Origin: an uncultured Lachnospiraceae bacterium
GTDB taxonomy: Bacteria; Bacillota; Clostridia; Lachnospirales; Lachnospiraceae
Assembly (NCBI GenBank): GCA_902785985.1
Contig: CADABA010000014.1
Span: forward strand, 1 to 33,940
Reading direction: 5' to 3'
DNA: 33,940 nucleotides
Shown here in pieces: positions 1 through 7,786 of this stretch. Both the position numbers and the translations under genes were made by a program. The notes under the pieces are model-generated. The model was not told where the DNA came from, did not search any database, and saw nothing but the letters and a program-made list of their open reading frames with translations. Positions within the stretch are counted from its first letter, which is position 1. The number at the start of each line of letters is the position of its first letter.

Positions 1-1074
1 GGAACCTTCCTTCGGATTCTTCTTGCGGTCAAGGATCACGTTATAGACGCTCTGGAAGACATGCAGAGGATTTTTCTCAGTGTATTCGCTTCTCGCAAGC
101 TCCGTGTAGAAGCAGCTCCGGTTCCCGGTATGGCAGGCCGCGCCGACCTGCAGGACCTTTGCAAGCATCGTGTCCCTGTCGCAGTCGATCGCGAGGGATT
201 TCACATACTGAAAATGTCCCGAAGTCTCCCCCTTGACCCATAAACTCTGCCTGCTGCGCGAAAAATAGGTCATGCAGCCTGTTGTGAGTGTCTTCTTAAA
301 GCTCTCCTCGTTCATATAGGCCATCATAAGGACTTCGTCGTTCTTGTAGTCCTGCACGATACAGGGAACAAGGCCGTCGGCATCCTTTTTGAAATCCGCC
401 CAGTCGAGCGAACTCTTCAGCACATTGACCGGGATCCCGAGCGACAGTCCTTTCTCCTTCAGGGCGTTGAGATCAAGATCCGGAAGACTGACATAAGAGC
501 CGCTGACCGCCTGTATGCAGTCCTTTTTCAGGAGCTCCAGGATGCGGGCTTCCTTTCCGTGGTTCGTATGCAGAAGGATCGGAACATCGGTCATGCTGCC
601 AAGCGTATCCTCGATATTGTCGAGAAGAAGGATTTCCGAGGCATACTCTCCGATTTCTTCCGCATTCGGGGAAAACTCACTGACGGAGGAAATACTGACT
701 GCGATCTTATCCTTCCCAAAGCGCTTCGACACTTCCGGGAGGAAATCCATATTTTCACTCTTTGCTCCGTTGAGGACCACCCTGCTGCAGCCGGCGTAAA
801 GGAGCTTCTTGACATCCTCCACTCTTTTTACATTACCTGCCGCCATCACAGGAATCCGGGACACCTCGCAGATCGACCGGATGGAGGAGATAGCCTCCTC
901 ATGGTCCGCGTCGTTTTTTGAAAAGTCGAAGATCAGGATCTTATCGGCACCCTTCTCATTGTATTTCATGGCGATCTCGCTCAGATTGCCCGACCCGAAC
1001 GCGTTCTTCTGACCGAAGCCTGTCACTGCGCGCCCTTTGTACATATAGATACATGGAATCAGATATTTTACCAT
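1..1074 (-). CDS. hisIE: HisF-like/HisI/HisE fusion of histidine biosynthesis, 3' end cut by window
   Basis: Partial gene, 358 codons visible, running off the window start. Residues 1-215 resemble the HisF/HisA barrel (start [15 protein letters not shown]). Residues about 225-325 are phosphoribosyl-AMP cyclohydrolase (HisI), with the run [19 protein letters not shown] and zinc-type cysteines at about C298, C314 and C321 ([15 protein letters not shown]). From about residue 338 the phosphoribosyl-ATP pyrophosphohydrolase (HisE) domain begins. The HisI and HisE steps are the second and third reactions after HisG. The barrel lacks both catalytic aspartates of true HisF: the first position is Tyr10 (PCIY for PCLD) and the second is Ser129 (VSIS for VAID), so it is probably not a synthase. 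The start is set by GGAGG seven bases before ATG. The gene lies 43 bases after the hisD stop, in one operon. Fusions of this kind are, to my knowledge, usual in Lachnospiraceae. Confidence 0.9.
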   Translation of the reverse strand, partial: MVKYLIPCIYMYKGRAVTGFGQKNAFGSGNLSEIAMKYNEKGADKILIFDFSKNDADHEEAISSIRSICEVSRIPVMAAGNVKRVEDVKKLLYAGCSRVVLNGAKSENMDFLPEVSKRFGKDKIAVSISSVSEFSPNAEEIGEYASEILLLDNIEDTLGSMTDVPILLHTNHGKEARILELLKKDCIQAVSGSYVSLPDLDLNALKEKGLSLGIPVNVLKSSLDWADFKKDADGLVPCIVQDYKNDEVLMMAYMNEESFKKTLTTGCMTYFSRSRQSLWVKGETSGHFQYVKSLAIDCDRDTMLAKVLQVGAACHTGNRSCFYTELARSEYTEKNPLHVFQSVYNVILDRKKNPKEGS

Positions 1075-1117
1075 GTCTTTTCCTCCGTGTGTAATCCAGG
1101 TTTCCAGTCTCGCTTCT

Positions 1118-2297
1118 TTACTGATCTTCTTCCTCGAACCGAACATGGATCGAATTGGCGTGTGCCGTCAGACCTTCTGCTTTCGCGAAGGTCTCCACAT
1201 CCTCATGGAGCGCCCTGAGCGCCTCCCCGGAGCTGTAGATGATGCTCGTCTTTTTGATAAAGTCGTCAACGGACAGGGCCGAGAAGAACTTCGCGGTTCC
1301 GTTGGTCGGGAGCACATGATTCGGTCCCGCAAAATAATCGCCGAAGGGCTCTGAAGAATATTCGCCGATAAAGATCGCACCTGCGTTCTTTATTTCCGTC
1401 ATGAGCAGGAACGGATCTCTTGTGACGAGCTCGAGATGTTCGGGAGCGATCTCATTGACGGCACGGACGGCCTCCTCCATGGTGTCCGCCACGAGGATCC
1501 TTCCGAAATTATCCAATGATTTTTTGATGATATCTCTCCTTGAGAGCGTTTTAAGGAATCCGTCGATCTCTGCACTCACTTCCTCCGCCACACGCATGGA
1601 CGTTGTGACCAGAATCGCACAGGCCATCTCATCGTGCTCCGCCTGAGAGAGAAGGTCAGCAGCGACGTATCGGGCATTTGCCGTCTCATCTGCAAGGACC
1701 GTCACCTCGGACGGACCAGCGACAGAATCGATCGATACATGTCCGTACACCGCTTTTTTGGCGAGCGCGACAAAGATATTTCCCGGTCCCGTGATCTTAT
1801 CGACCCTGGGAAGTGACTCTGTGCCGAATGCCATCGCTGCGATCGCCTGTGCGCCTCCGACCTTATATACAGTCCCGACGCCGGCCTCCTTCGCGGCCAC
1901 AAGCGTCGTCGGCGTGACTTTCCCGTCCTTGCCGGGTGGTGTACACATAACGATATCAGGTACTCCTGCGACCTGGGCGGGGATGACATTCATGAGCACG
2001 GAAGACGGATAGGCCGCTTTACCGCCCGGAACATAGGATGACACCGATCAGAGCGGGATCGACCTTTTCATAGGCCTCCTTTTCCTCTTCCTCCGTAACG
2101 ATGAAATTCTCCGCGGAAATATCCGCCCCGTCAAATTTTTTTGTATAGTTGAAGACCGCCTTGTCCCCGTTCTCTCTCACATCTGCCAGAATTACAGAGA
2201 CAACAGCCTCCTGCTCCGGATAACTGTCCGGGCTTCTCTTCAGCATATTGGTAAGAATTGTTCCGAACGCTTCATCTGTCAGCTTCAGGATCTGCAT
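1118..2297 (-). pseudogene. hisD: histidinol dehydrogenase, disrupted by internal deletion and frameshift
   Basis: HisD oxidises L-histidinol to histidine with two NAD+. The 5' part (from ATG 2297, MQILKLTDEAFG..., SD GGAGG) matches HisD for about 87 residues up to VDPALIGVI, then runs into a stop at 2019. The rest of HisD continues in another frame from [12 protein letters not shown] (about 2035) to the stop at 1118. Family proteins are about 430 residues; the two parts sum to about 390, so roughly 38-40 codons are missing at 2035-2045 and the frame is shifted. The zinc and catalytic motifs are all still present in the downstream part: [29 protein letters not shown]. The lost block leads up to the VYVPGG motif near the nucleotide-binding part. 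No other decay is visible, so the lesion is recent or is an assembly error. Confidence 0.9.
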
Positions 2298-2312
2298 GTT
2301 TATACCTCCGGC

Positions 2313-2969
2313 TTAAATGTCTTTCGACAGTTCGTTTCTGAGACGTGTGATCAGCTCGGTGATCCGTTCATTCTGCATCTTCATACTGACCTGATTCACG
2401 ACCATGCGGGCAGAAAGGTCAAGGACCTCCTCGAGGACTTCCAGTCCGTTCTCACGCAGGGTCGAGCCGGTCTCCACGATATCCACGATCACCTCCGCAA
2501 GCCCCACGATCGGAGCGAGCTCTATGGATCCGTTCAGTTTGATGATCTCGACCGTCTGATTTTTTCTCCGGTAAAAATAATCTTTGGCAATATTCGGATA
2601 TTTTGTGGCAACCCGGATCTGATCTCCGCCCTCCAGATATTTACGGGCGGACGCAGGTCCGCAGACGCACATCCGACATTTTCCGTACCCCAGATCAAGG
2701 ACTTCGTAGAGTTTTTTGTTCTCCTCAATGATCGTGTCGCGCCCTACGATCCCGATATCTGCAGCTCCGTAATAGACGTAGGTCGGGACATCGGGGCCCT
2801 TGGCGAGGAAGAATCGAAGTCCGAGTTCCTCGTTCGTGAATATGAGTTTCCTTGTCTTTTTATCCATCGCGCCGGCCGTGTTCACGCCGATCCGCTCAAA
2901 GAGCTCGAGCGTATCATGGGCAAGCCGTCCCTTCGTCAGCGCGATCGTGAGATATCTTTTCTTTGCCAT
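2313..2969 (-). CDS. hisG: ATP phosphoribosyltransferase catalytic subunit, short form
   Basis: Catalyses the first step of histidine synthesis, ATP + PRPP to phosphoribosyl-ATP, in the cytoplasm. The protein has 218 residues, the length of short-form HisG, which lacks the C-terminal regulatory domain and needs HisZ as partner. Visible motifs are the N-terminal LTIALTKGRL, the GAADIGIVGRDTI segment and the PRPP-binding-like loop VDIVETGSTLRENGL. The start is firm: GGAGG lies six bases before ATG 2969. It sits 62 bases after the broken hisZ and 15 bases before hisD, so it belongs to the same operon. The reading frame looks undamaged although both neighbours carry deletions. If hisZ is really broken, this HisG would have no functional partner encoded in this window. 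Confidence 0.95.
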   Translation of the reverse strand: MAKKRYLTIALTKGRLAHDTLELFERIGVNTAGAMDKKTRKLIFTNEELGLRFFLAKGPDVPTYVYYGAADIGIVGRDTIIEENKKLYEVLDLGYGKCRMCVCGPASARKYLEGGDQIRVATKYPNIAKDYFYRRKNQTVEIIKLNGSIELAPIVGLAEVIVDIVETGSTLRENGLEVLEEVLDLSARMVVNQVSMKMQNERITELITRLRNELSKDI

Positions 2970-3016
2970 ATCACACCTCCTCCAATTACGGCAGTGATCT
3001 CAGTATGGGAAGATAC

Positions 3017-3030
3017 CGGTCCGAAGACCG
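3017..3030 (-). other. hairpin with UUCG loop between hisZ and hisG
   Basis: Directly after the hisZ stop the transcript can form CGGTC-TTCG-GACCG, five base pairs closed by a stable UUCG tetraloop. No T-run follows, so it is not an intrinsic terminator. It may protect or separate the hisZ and hisG parts of the message. Confidence 0.45.
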
Positions 3031-3031
3031 A

Positions 3032-4019
3032 TCAGACTTTACAGCCGTCGGAGGTATCCGTTTCCTTCGCAGGTTCGCCGTAGGAAATCCCCTGACGAAT
3101 AAGCGAGCTCGTCAGCTGATCGATATAGAGACCGACACCGACCGCGGGGTTCTCCCGGCCGAAGTGTCCGAGAAGCAGGTCATAGCGGCCGCCGCGGGCG
3201 ACCGGCTCGCCTGTCCCATAGGTAAAGGCAGAGAAAATGATCCCTGTGTAATAATTATATTTTGAGAGCAGGCCGAAATCGAAGGAGACATAGCGGTCAA
3301 GTCCTTTCGCGCAAAGGATCTCATGGATCCTTCTGAGGCGCGCAACTGCGCTCTTCTCCCGCTCTCCAAGGGCAAATGCCTCCGCCGCGTCAAAAATCTC
3401 CGCTGATCCGAAGAGCTGAGGAAGCTTCTGCATCGCCTCCTTCACCGCAGGAGCTGCCTTCGTCCCGTCGAGGACTTCCGCGACGCCGAAGAAATTTTTA
3501 TTGGAAATGAGCTCCCGTATCGTCTCCGTACTTTCTTCGTCAAGTCCGGACTTATCTGCCAGCGCTTTATAGAAATTGACCTCTCCGACGCTTACCTGGA
3601 ATTCCTGAAGTCCGGATGCGAGAAGCATCCTGCATGTGAGCGCGATGATCTCAGCATCCGCCTCCGCGGAATCCTCCCCAATGAGTTCCACGCCCATCTG
3701 CCGGGACTCTTTGAGCCGTCCCTGATACTCTGCGGAATTCACAAAAGTACTCCCTTCGTAGGAAAGTCTCAGGGGAAAATCACTGTCCGCAAAATGCATC
3801 GCAGCCGCCCTTGCTACGGACGGCGTAAAATCCGGGCGGAGAACAAGCGTGTTCCCGTCCCTGTCGAAAAATTTTCGTCGGTGTCTCGATATCGGAGTAA
3901 CCGAAGGATTCAAACACGTCATGAATCCTCTTCATGAGCGCCCTGCGGTCCTGAAGGCTCTTTCCGTAGAGATCCCGCATGCCCTCGGGTGTATGCATCA
4001 CTCTGTTCTTTATATTCAT
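3032..4019 (-). pseudogene. hisZ: ATP phosphoribosyltransferase regulatory subunit, frameshifted by internal deletion
   Basis: HisZ is a histidyl-tRNA-synthetase-like protein that activates short-form HisG and carries its feedback control. The start ATG 4019 (MNIKNRVMHTPEGMRDLYG) follows a GGAGG. The frame runs to FGYSDIETPT, where HisZ family members normally continue with about 20 residues leading to the KFFDRDGN motif. Here the next base pairs jump straight to KFFDRDGNTLVLRPDFTPS in another frame (junction near 3875). The remainder is intact to the stop at 3032, with YQGRLKESRQMGVELIG and the C-terminal ARGGRYDLL motif. The missing block is about 20 codons and not a multiple of three. The gene opens the visible his operon; I find no T-box in its leader. 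Confidence 0.88.
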
Positions 4020-4088
4020 TCCTGTCCGCCTCCTCCCTAAACGCAGTTTTGACGTCTGACTCAATGGCTTCGGATGACTGCTCTGCAG

Positions 4089-4115
4089 CCACGCATGTCA
4101 AATTAGCATGCGTGG
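4089..4115. repeat. 9-bp inverted repeat upstream of hisZ
   Basis: CCACGCATG and CATGCGTGG face each other across 9 bases, about 70 bases upstream of the hisZ start and about 70 bases after the recU stop. No T-run follows on either strand, so it is more likely an operator or an mRNA hairpin than a terminator. TTGACA overlaps its minus-strand arm, but no matching -10 box is found at the right distance. Confidence 0.5.
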
Positions 4116-4186
4116 GCAAACTATGTCTCTGCTAATGTCAGGTATGATCTGACGAAATCCGTTCGGATGCCGATCCCGCTGAAAGC

Positions 4187-4744
4187 TCATGCTTCGCTTT
4201 CGGGGGCGGAATCCAGCTCTCTGTCTGAAAGGTCTCTCTGGATCCCGTCGAGGATCGGCAGCAGATGCTGCTTTTCCTCCAGAAAGAACCGGGGATCAAG
4301 CTCCGTGATCCGGAAGCTCCTCCGCCCGCCGTCTTCCCACCTGGTCCAGAATTTCATCATTTCACGAAACGTCATGTAGTAGAATTCATGCCGGCTGCTG
4401 AAGAAAATAAGAAGAAATGCAATCCCATCCTGCCCCTCGAAATCTTTCATGAACTTCACCTGGTGTTCATGAATGTTCTGAAGCGGAAATGTATCTTCTG
4501 CACATTCTTTCGCGTCAAAGCAGACCGGGATCCCCTGCACAGCCCCTACATAATCGACAGTGCTCTTCTGGTCAAAGTAGGCAAGAGTTATATGCCTTGA
4601 CTGCTTGTCTATCTCGATCGGAGTAATCGGCGTCGGCACCTTCTGGATGACCGCCAGCTTCTTCTCCCGCAGGCTCTCGATCGTATAATTGATCAGTTCT
4701 TCCAGTCCCGAACCTCGAAGACCCCTTGTACTCCACGTCCCCAT
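4187..4744 (-). CDS. recU: Holliday junction resolvase RecU
   Basis: RecU cuts four-way DNA junctions in recombinational repair and chromosome segregation in Firmicutes and is the counterpart of RuvC; ruvA and ruvB are at 28-30 kb here. The protein is 185 residues starting MGTWSTRGLRGSGLEELI. The nuclease core is visible: HITLAYFDQKSTVDYVGAVQ, then GIPVCFDAKECAEDTFPL with its acidic and Lys residues, and NIHEHQVKFM. An upstream in-frame start exists (4810), but the family start MGTW is preferred because it lies one base after the lepB stop. The last residues (DSAPESEA) are non-conserved. It is the last gene of the rluA-like/lepB/recU group. Confidence 0.93.
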   Translation of the reverse strand: MGTWSTRGLRGSGLEELINYTIESLREKKLAVIQKVPTPITPIEIDKQSRHITLAYFDQKSTVDYVGAVQGIPVCFDAKECAEDTFPLQNIHEHQVKFMKDFEGQDGIAFLLIFFSSRHEFYYMTFREMMKFWTRWEDGGRRSFRITELDPRFFLEEKQHLLPILDGIQRDLSDRELDSAPESEA

Positions 4745-4745
4745 C

Positions 4746-5288
4746 TTATTTGACCGTCCCGAACTTGGAAAACGGCCAGTACCGAAGGACTGCCTTCCCG
4801 AGGATCGCATCCTCTTCTACATACTTATTGTGCCAGAAGCGTGAGTCATTGCTGTTGTTGCGGTTATCACCCATCATAAAATAACAGCCTTCCGGGACCG
4901 CGAACGGCCCGAAATCTCCCAGCGGTTCTTCCTTGCAGAACGAATCGTCAAGAGGTTCCGCAGAGCCGTCAATATAGACTTTCCCGCTTCGGATCTCTAC
5001 TGTCTCGCCGGGAAGACCGATGATCCGTTTGATAAAGAGAGTTGAGGGATCGTCGGGATAGCGGAATATGACGATGTCGAAACGCTTCGGATCGTCGGAA
5101 TTGTAGGCAAGACGGTTCCCAAAGATCCGGTCATTCATCATGATCGTTTCTTCCATCGAAGAGGACGGGATCCTCGCGTTGATCAGAAGAAAATTATTCA
5201 CAAAGAGCACGACCGCAAAAACGGCAGCAATCATCACGATATAGGAACGGACTTCCTTCCAGAAATTTTCCTTATTATTCTCCATCAT
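4746..5288 (-). CDS. lepB: signal peptidase I
   Basis: Membrane serine protease that removes signal peptides from exported proteins. A single N-terminal membrane segment spans about residues 15-37, followed by the catalytic serine in RIPSSSMEETI (Ser44) and the general-base lysine in FIKRIIGLPGE (Lys87). The conserved MMGDNRNNSNDSR box is at about 138-150. Length is 180 residues, normal for Gram-positive type I enzymes with one anchor. The start overlaps the stop of the upstream pseudouridine synthase gene by four bases (ATGA), and recU starts one base after its stop, so the three genes look translationally coupled. Confidence 0.95.
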   Translation of the reverse strand: MMENNKENFWKEVRSYIVMIAAVFAVVLFVNNFLLINARIPSSSMEETIMMNDRIFGNRLAYNSDDPKRFDIVIFRYPDDPSTLFIKRIIGLPGETVEIRSGKVYIDGSAEPLDDSFCKEEPLGDFGPFAVPEGCYFMMGDNRNNSNDSRFWHNKYVEEDAILGKAVLRYWPFSKFGTVK

Positions 5289-6304
5289 TTAACCTCACGC
5301 GCAAACCCAAGTTCTCTAAGTATTCTGCCGAAGAATTCCGGAAGCGGTGCTGTAAAGCTCCTGCCGGCAAGATAGGCAAAACGGCCTTCGATCTTCTCCG
5401 GAAATGAAAATCCGTATGCGTGCAGGAACTGGGATCTGAGCCCGAATCTTTTGCGGAGCTCCCGATTCTTTTCTCCGGAACCGTATTTCTCATCCCCGGC
5501 CACCGGGAAGCCGAGATGGGCGAGATGGGCACGGATCTGATGTTTTTTCCCGGTCAGGAGGTCTATTTCAAGATATGCCATCCCGTCCCGGCATTCGATC
5601 GTCCTGATCCCTGTCCGAATCGGCGAAGCTTCCCCGACAGGCTCGTCACTGATCCTTACAAGCCCGTCCTTTCCGGAGGACCTGTGCCATGCAGCAAAAA
5701 CTCCATCTTCCGGACAGCCGAAGACCAGCGTCCTGTAGAGTTTCTTTGCCGAACGTTCTCTCAGGATCTCCGCGAGGAACTGCTCTCCGGGAAGGGATAA
5801 TCCGCAAAGTACGATTCCTGTGGTGTTCCGGTCCAGCCTGTTCATGACAGCGGGACGGAACGTCTGTATATCCTCCCCGGCACCGGCTTCTGATTCCATC
5901 CAGAAGCGGATCAGACATTCGTTCAGGCTGACATCGTCCGCCCCCGCTTTCTGGGACAGAATGCCGCGCGGCTTATTGATCAGCATGATTTCTTCATCCG
6001 CATAGACCGGAGATTCGAAGACGGGCTTTGCTGACGCCAGGATCCTTTCATTTTCCGGCGAGAACGGGGTCCCCGTATTCGGCTGCCCGGAAAACTTTTC
6101 GAACGTCTCGTCCGCCAGAAAGAGACGGACAAAATCACCCTCCCGGACAATTTCCGGACCGTGTGCCTTTCCGCCGTTCAGGACAATATTCTTTTTTCTG
6201 AGCATCCTGTAGAGAAAGCTCTTAGGAGCGCCGGGCAGGAGCTTTCCAAGATACTTGTCGAAGCGCTGTCCCGCTTCGTTCTTTTTTATTCGGAACTCTT
6301 TCAT
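5285..6304 (-). CDS. RluA-family RNA pseudouridine synthase
   Basis: Converts specific uridines in rRNA or tRNA to pseudouridine; the target cannot be told from sequence. An S4-like RNA-binding domain occupies about the first 60 residues (EAGQRFDKYLGKLLPG), then the catalytic domain with INKPRGILSQ, the catalytic aspartate in NRLDRNTTGI, and the GKKHQIRAHLAHLGFPVAGD motif. The open frame extends back to 6391 with a GTG start overlapping the upstream gene, but the family start MKEFRIKKNEAG at 6304 is chosen. The extra upstream codons fall in an interspersed repeat (copy A). The weak point is the start, where GGAG is 11 bases upstream. Confidence 0.88.
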   Translation of the reverse strand: MKEFRIKKNEAGQRFDKYLGKLLPGAPKSFLYRMLRKKNIVLNGGKAHGPEIVREGDFVRLFLADETFEKFSGQPNTGTPFSPENERILASAKPVFESPVYADEEIMLINKPRGILSQKAGADDVSLNECLIRFWMESEAGAGEDIQTFRPAVMNRLDRNTTGIVLCGLSLPGEQFLAEILRERSAKKLYRTLVFGCPEDGVFAAWHRSSGKDGLVRISDEPVGEASPIRTGIRTIECRDGMAYLEIDLLTGKKHQIRAHLAHLGFPVAGDEKYGSGEKNRELRKRFGLRSQFLHAYGFSFPEKIEGRFAYLAGRSFTAPLPEFFGRILRELGFAREVK

Positions 6305-6330
6305 GTTTAAGGGTGCTCCGCCCCTGTGCG

Positions 6331-6369
6331 TCACGGCAGGAATGCCGTGCGTTCCTGATTCACTGAGGC
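6331..6369 (+). repeat. interspersed palindromic repeat, partial copy A
   Basis: Contains the hairpin CAGGAATGC - CGT - GCGTTCCTG (6337-6357, nine pairs with one G-T) preceded by CACGG and followed by ACTGAGG. Copy E at 29345 has the same arrangement (CACGGCAGGAACGCC ... GGCGTTCCTG ... ACTGAGG). Copy A lacks the upstream core hairpin seen in copies B, C and D. It lies between the stop of the 6388 gene and the start of the pseudouridine synthase gene. Confidence 0.65.
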
Positions 6370-6387
6370 TTTCCGTTCCCTCACAGC

Positions 6388-6993
6388 TCACAGGGAGATC
6401 TGTGTGAGCGTCAGCCAGACCATCTGTTCCCGAGTGTAATCCGGATACTGTGAATCCGGGGTAAATGAAATATCCTCACGCAGAGATTCTGCGTGTTCAT
6501 TCATGCTGTCCATGCGCTCAATGAATTTGTCGAGGTTCTTCATGAGCTTCACATCCATCCCGTATCCTGCAGCCCGCATGGTCCGCTTGATATAGTCCTG
6601 CGTAAAAGCTGTATCAGCCTTCCCGTCAGAGACATAGGCGACGAGATTTTTTCCGCAGATCGCAACGGCATCGAGCATCGTGCTGGCCTTCTCATTGGTG
6701 ACATAGAGCTCATAGGCCATTGTCAGACTTCCCTCGTGCTCACGGATCCTCTGATAGATATCCTCCGGGATCGATTTCTGAAGAAAAACAGCGACGGTCC
6801 CGGTGACCCCCATCGCAAAAGGGATGACTGTGACCATGGAAAAGACCAGAAGAATGTTTTTCTCCGTGCCGAAAATAAATAATCCGATCAGAAAAAGCGT
6901 CACCGGAATCAGAAGGAGGGCAAGGGTCATAAGAAGCCTTCTCTTCCTCTCATATCGGAAATATCCATATTCGCCTTTTGATGCTTTTGTCAT
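6388..6993 (-). CDS. two-pass membrane protein of unknown function
   Basis: A 201-residue protein I do not recognise as a named family. The N-terminus is basic (MTKASKGEYGYFRYERKRR). Two hydrophobic segments follow at about residues 20-43 and 47-72, joined by a short GTEKN turn, then a soluble cytoplasmic-type domain of about 125 residues that is mixed-charge with heptad-like stretches (LMKNLDKFIERMDSMNEHAESL). The start is supported by GGAGG five bases before ATG 6993. A promoter and the terminator of the HAD gene lie just upstream, so it probably begins the transcript that continues through the pseudouridine synthase, lepB and recU. Confidence 0.8.
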   Translation of the reverse strand: MTKASKGEYGYFRYERKRRLLMTLALLLIPVTLFLIGLFIFGTEKNILLVFSMVTVIPFAMGVTGTVAVFLQKSIPEDIYQRIREHEGSLTMAYELYVTNEKASTMLDAVAICGKNLVAYVSDGKADTAFTQDYIKRTMRAAGYGMDVKLMKNLDKFIERMDSMNEHAESLREDISFTPDSQYPDYTREQMVWLTLTQISL

Positions 6994-7065
6994 ACCCGCC
7001 TCCGTATGCAGACCTGATCCGGGTCCGGCAGCTCGTCCGGCCTTCTTCAGGCTTTCTGACTCGCT

Positions 7066-7094
7066 ATTCTATCATAGTTTTGTATTCCTTGCAC
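7066..7094 (-). promoter_or_regulatory. sigma-A-type promoter for the 6388-6993 gene
   Basis: On the minus strand GTGCAA (7094-7089), a 17-base spacer and TAGAAT (7071-7066). The -10 box matches five of six consensus bases; the -35 box is weak. It lies about 75 bases upstream of the start codon and directly after a terminator. Confidence 0.6.
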
Positions 7095-7096
7095 CT

Positions 7097-7120
7097 AAAA
7101 ATTCCCGGCGTGTCCCGCCG
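7097..7120 (-). terminator. intrinsic terminator after the HAD hydrolase gene
   Basis: On the minus strand CGGCG-GGACA-CGCCG is followed by GGAA and five T, starting four bases after the HAD stop codon. The stem is short but GC-rich. Confidence 0.55.
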
Positions 7121-7123
7121 TCA

Positions 7124-7786
7124 TCACAGAAGCTCGCGGAAATCTGCGATATAGCCGTCCGCCAGCCGGACTTTTTCTTCCCGCATATGCTCCGAGTAAG
7201 TGTCCGCGACGGCAATCACCCGCATTCCAGCGGCTTTCCCGGCCTGAATGCCTGCCGGTATATCTTCAAATACAAGGCAGGAGGAGGGATCGATCCCGAG
7301 TTTTCCGGCTGTGACCGTGTAGACTTCCGGGTCAGGTTTTCCACGTCCGACATCATCGCAGGTCGTGATCGCGTCGATATAGTCATAGATCCCATGGATC
7401 TTCAGAATATCCTCGATGAGCTGGAGATGATTGCTGGACGCGATCGCAGTCTTGTGATTTCTCGCTTTCACGTCGGCAAGAAACTCCCGCACGCCGGGCT
7501 TCAGCGGAATACTCTTCCGGTACTTTTCCCCTGCCATCTGAATCCATGTATCTCCGATCACACTGATCGAATCGGAAATATGAAACCTGTCCTTAAAATA
7601 TTGGGCGACCTCCGTATACATGAGACCCTCCAGTTCCTTCTGAAGGTCTTCCGGTGCTTCGATCCCGAAACGCATAAGATATTCCACATCGATCTCATGC
7701 CACATGCCCATGGAGTCGATCAGTGTGCCGTCGAGATCAAAAATGACAGCGCTGCACTGATCAAGCTCTTTCTTCAATATTTCCAT
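7124..7786 (-). CDS. HAD-superfamily hydrolase, beta-phosphoglucomutase-like
   Basis: Haloacid-dehalogenase phosphatase or phosphomutase of subfamily IA; the substrate is not deducible. All four motifs are visible: the aspartate nucleophile in VIFDLDGTLIDS, the Ser/Asn in TAIASSNH, the lysine in GRGKPDPEVY, and the acidic motif in VFEDIPAGIQAG. A helical cap lies between motifs one and two. The frame opens at 7798, but the ATG at 7786 is preferred: it overlaps the rRNA methylase stop as TAATG and has GGAGG five bases upstream, a classic coupled start. It is probably co-transcribed with the methylase gene and ends at a terminator. Confidence 0.92.
   Translation of the reverse strand: MEILKKELDQCSAVIFDLDGTLIDSMGMWHEIDVEYLMRFGIEAPEDLQKELEGLMYTEVAQYFKDRFHISDSISVIGDTWIQMAGEKYRKSIPLKPGVREFLADVKARNHKTAIASSNHLQLIEDILKIHGIYDYIDAITTCDDVGRGKPDPEVYTVTAGKLGIDPSSCLVFEDIPAGIQAGKAAGMRVIAVADTYSEHMREEKVRLADGYIADFRELL

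Noticed and set aside
4020..4186. T-box riboswitch before hisZ
   Set aside because: No T-box core (AGGGTGG-type) sequence or terminator-antiterminator arrangement could be found by eye.
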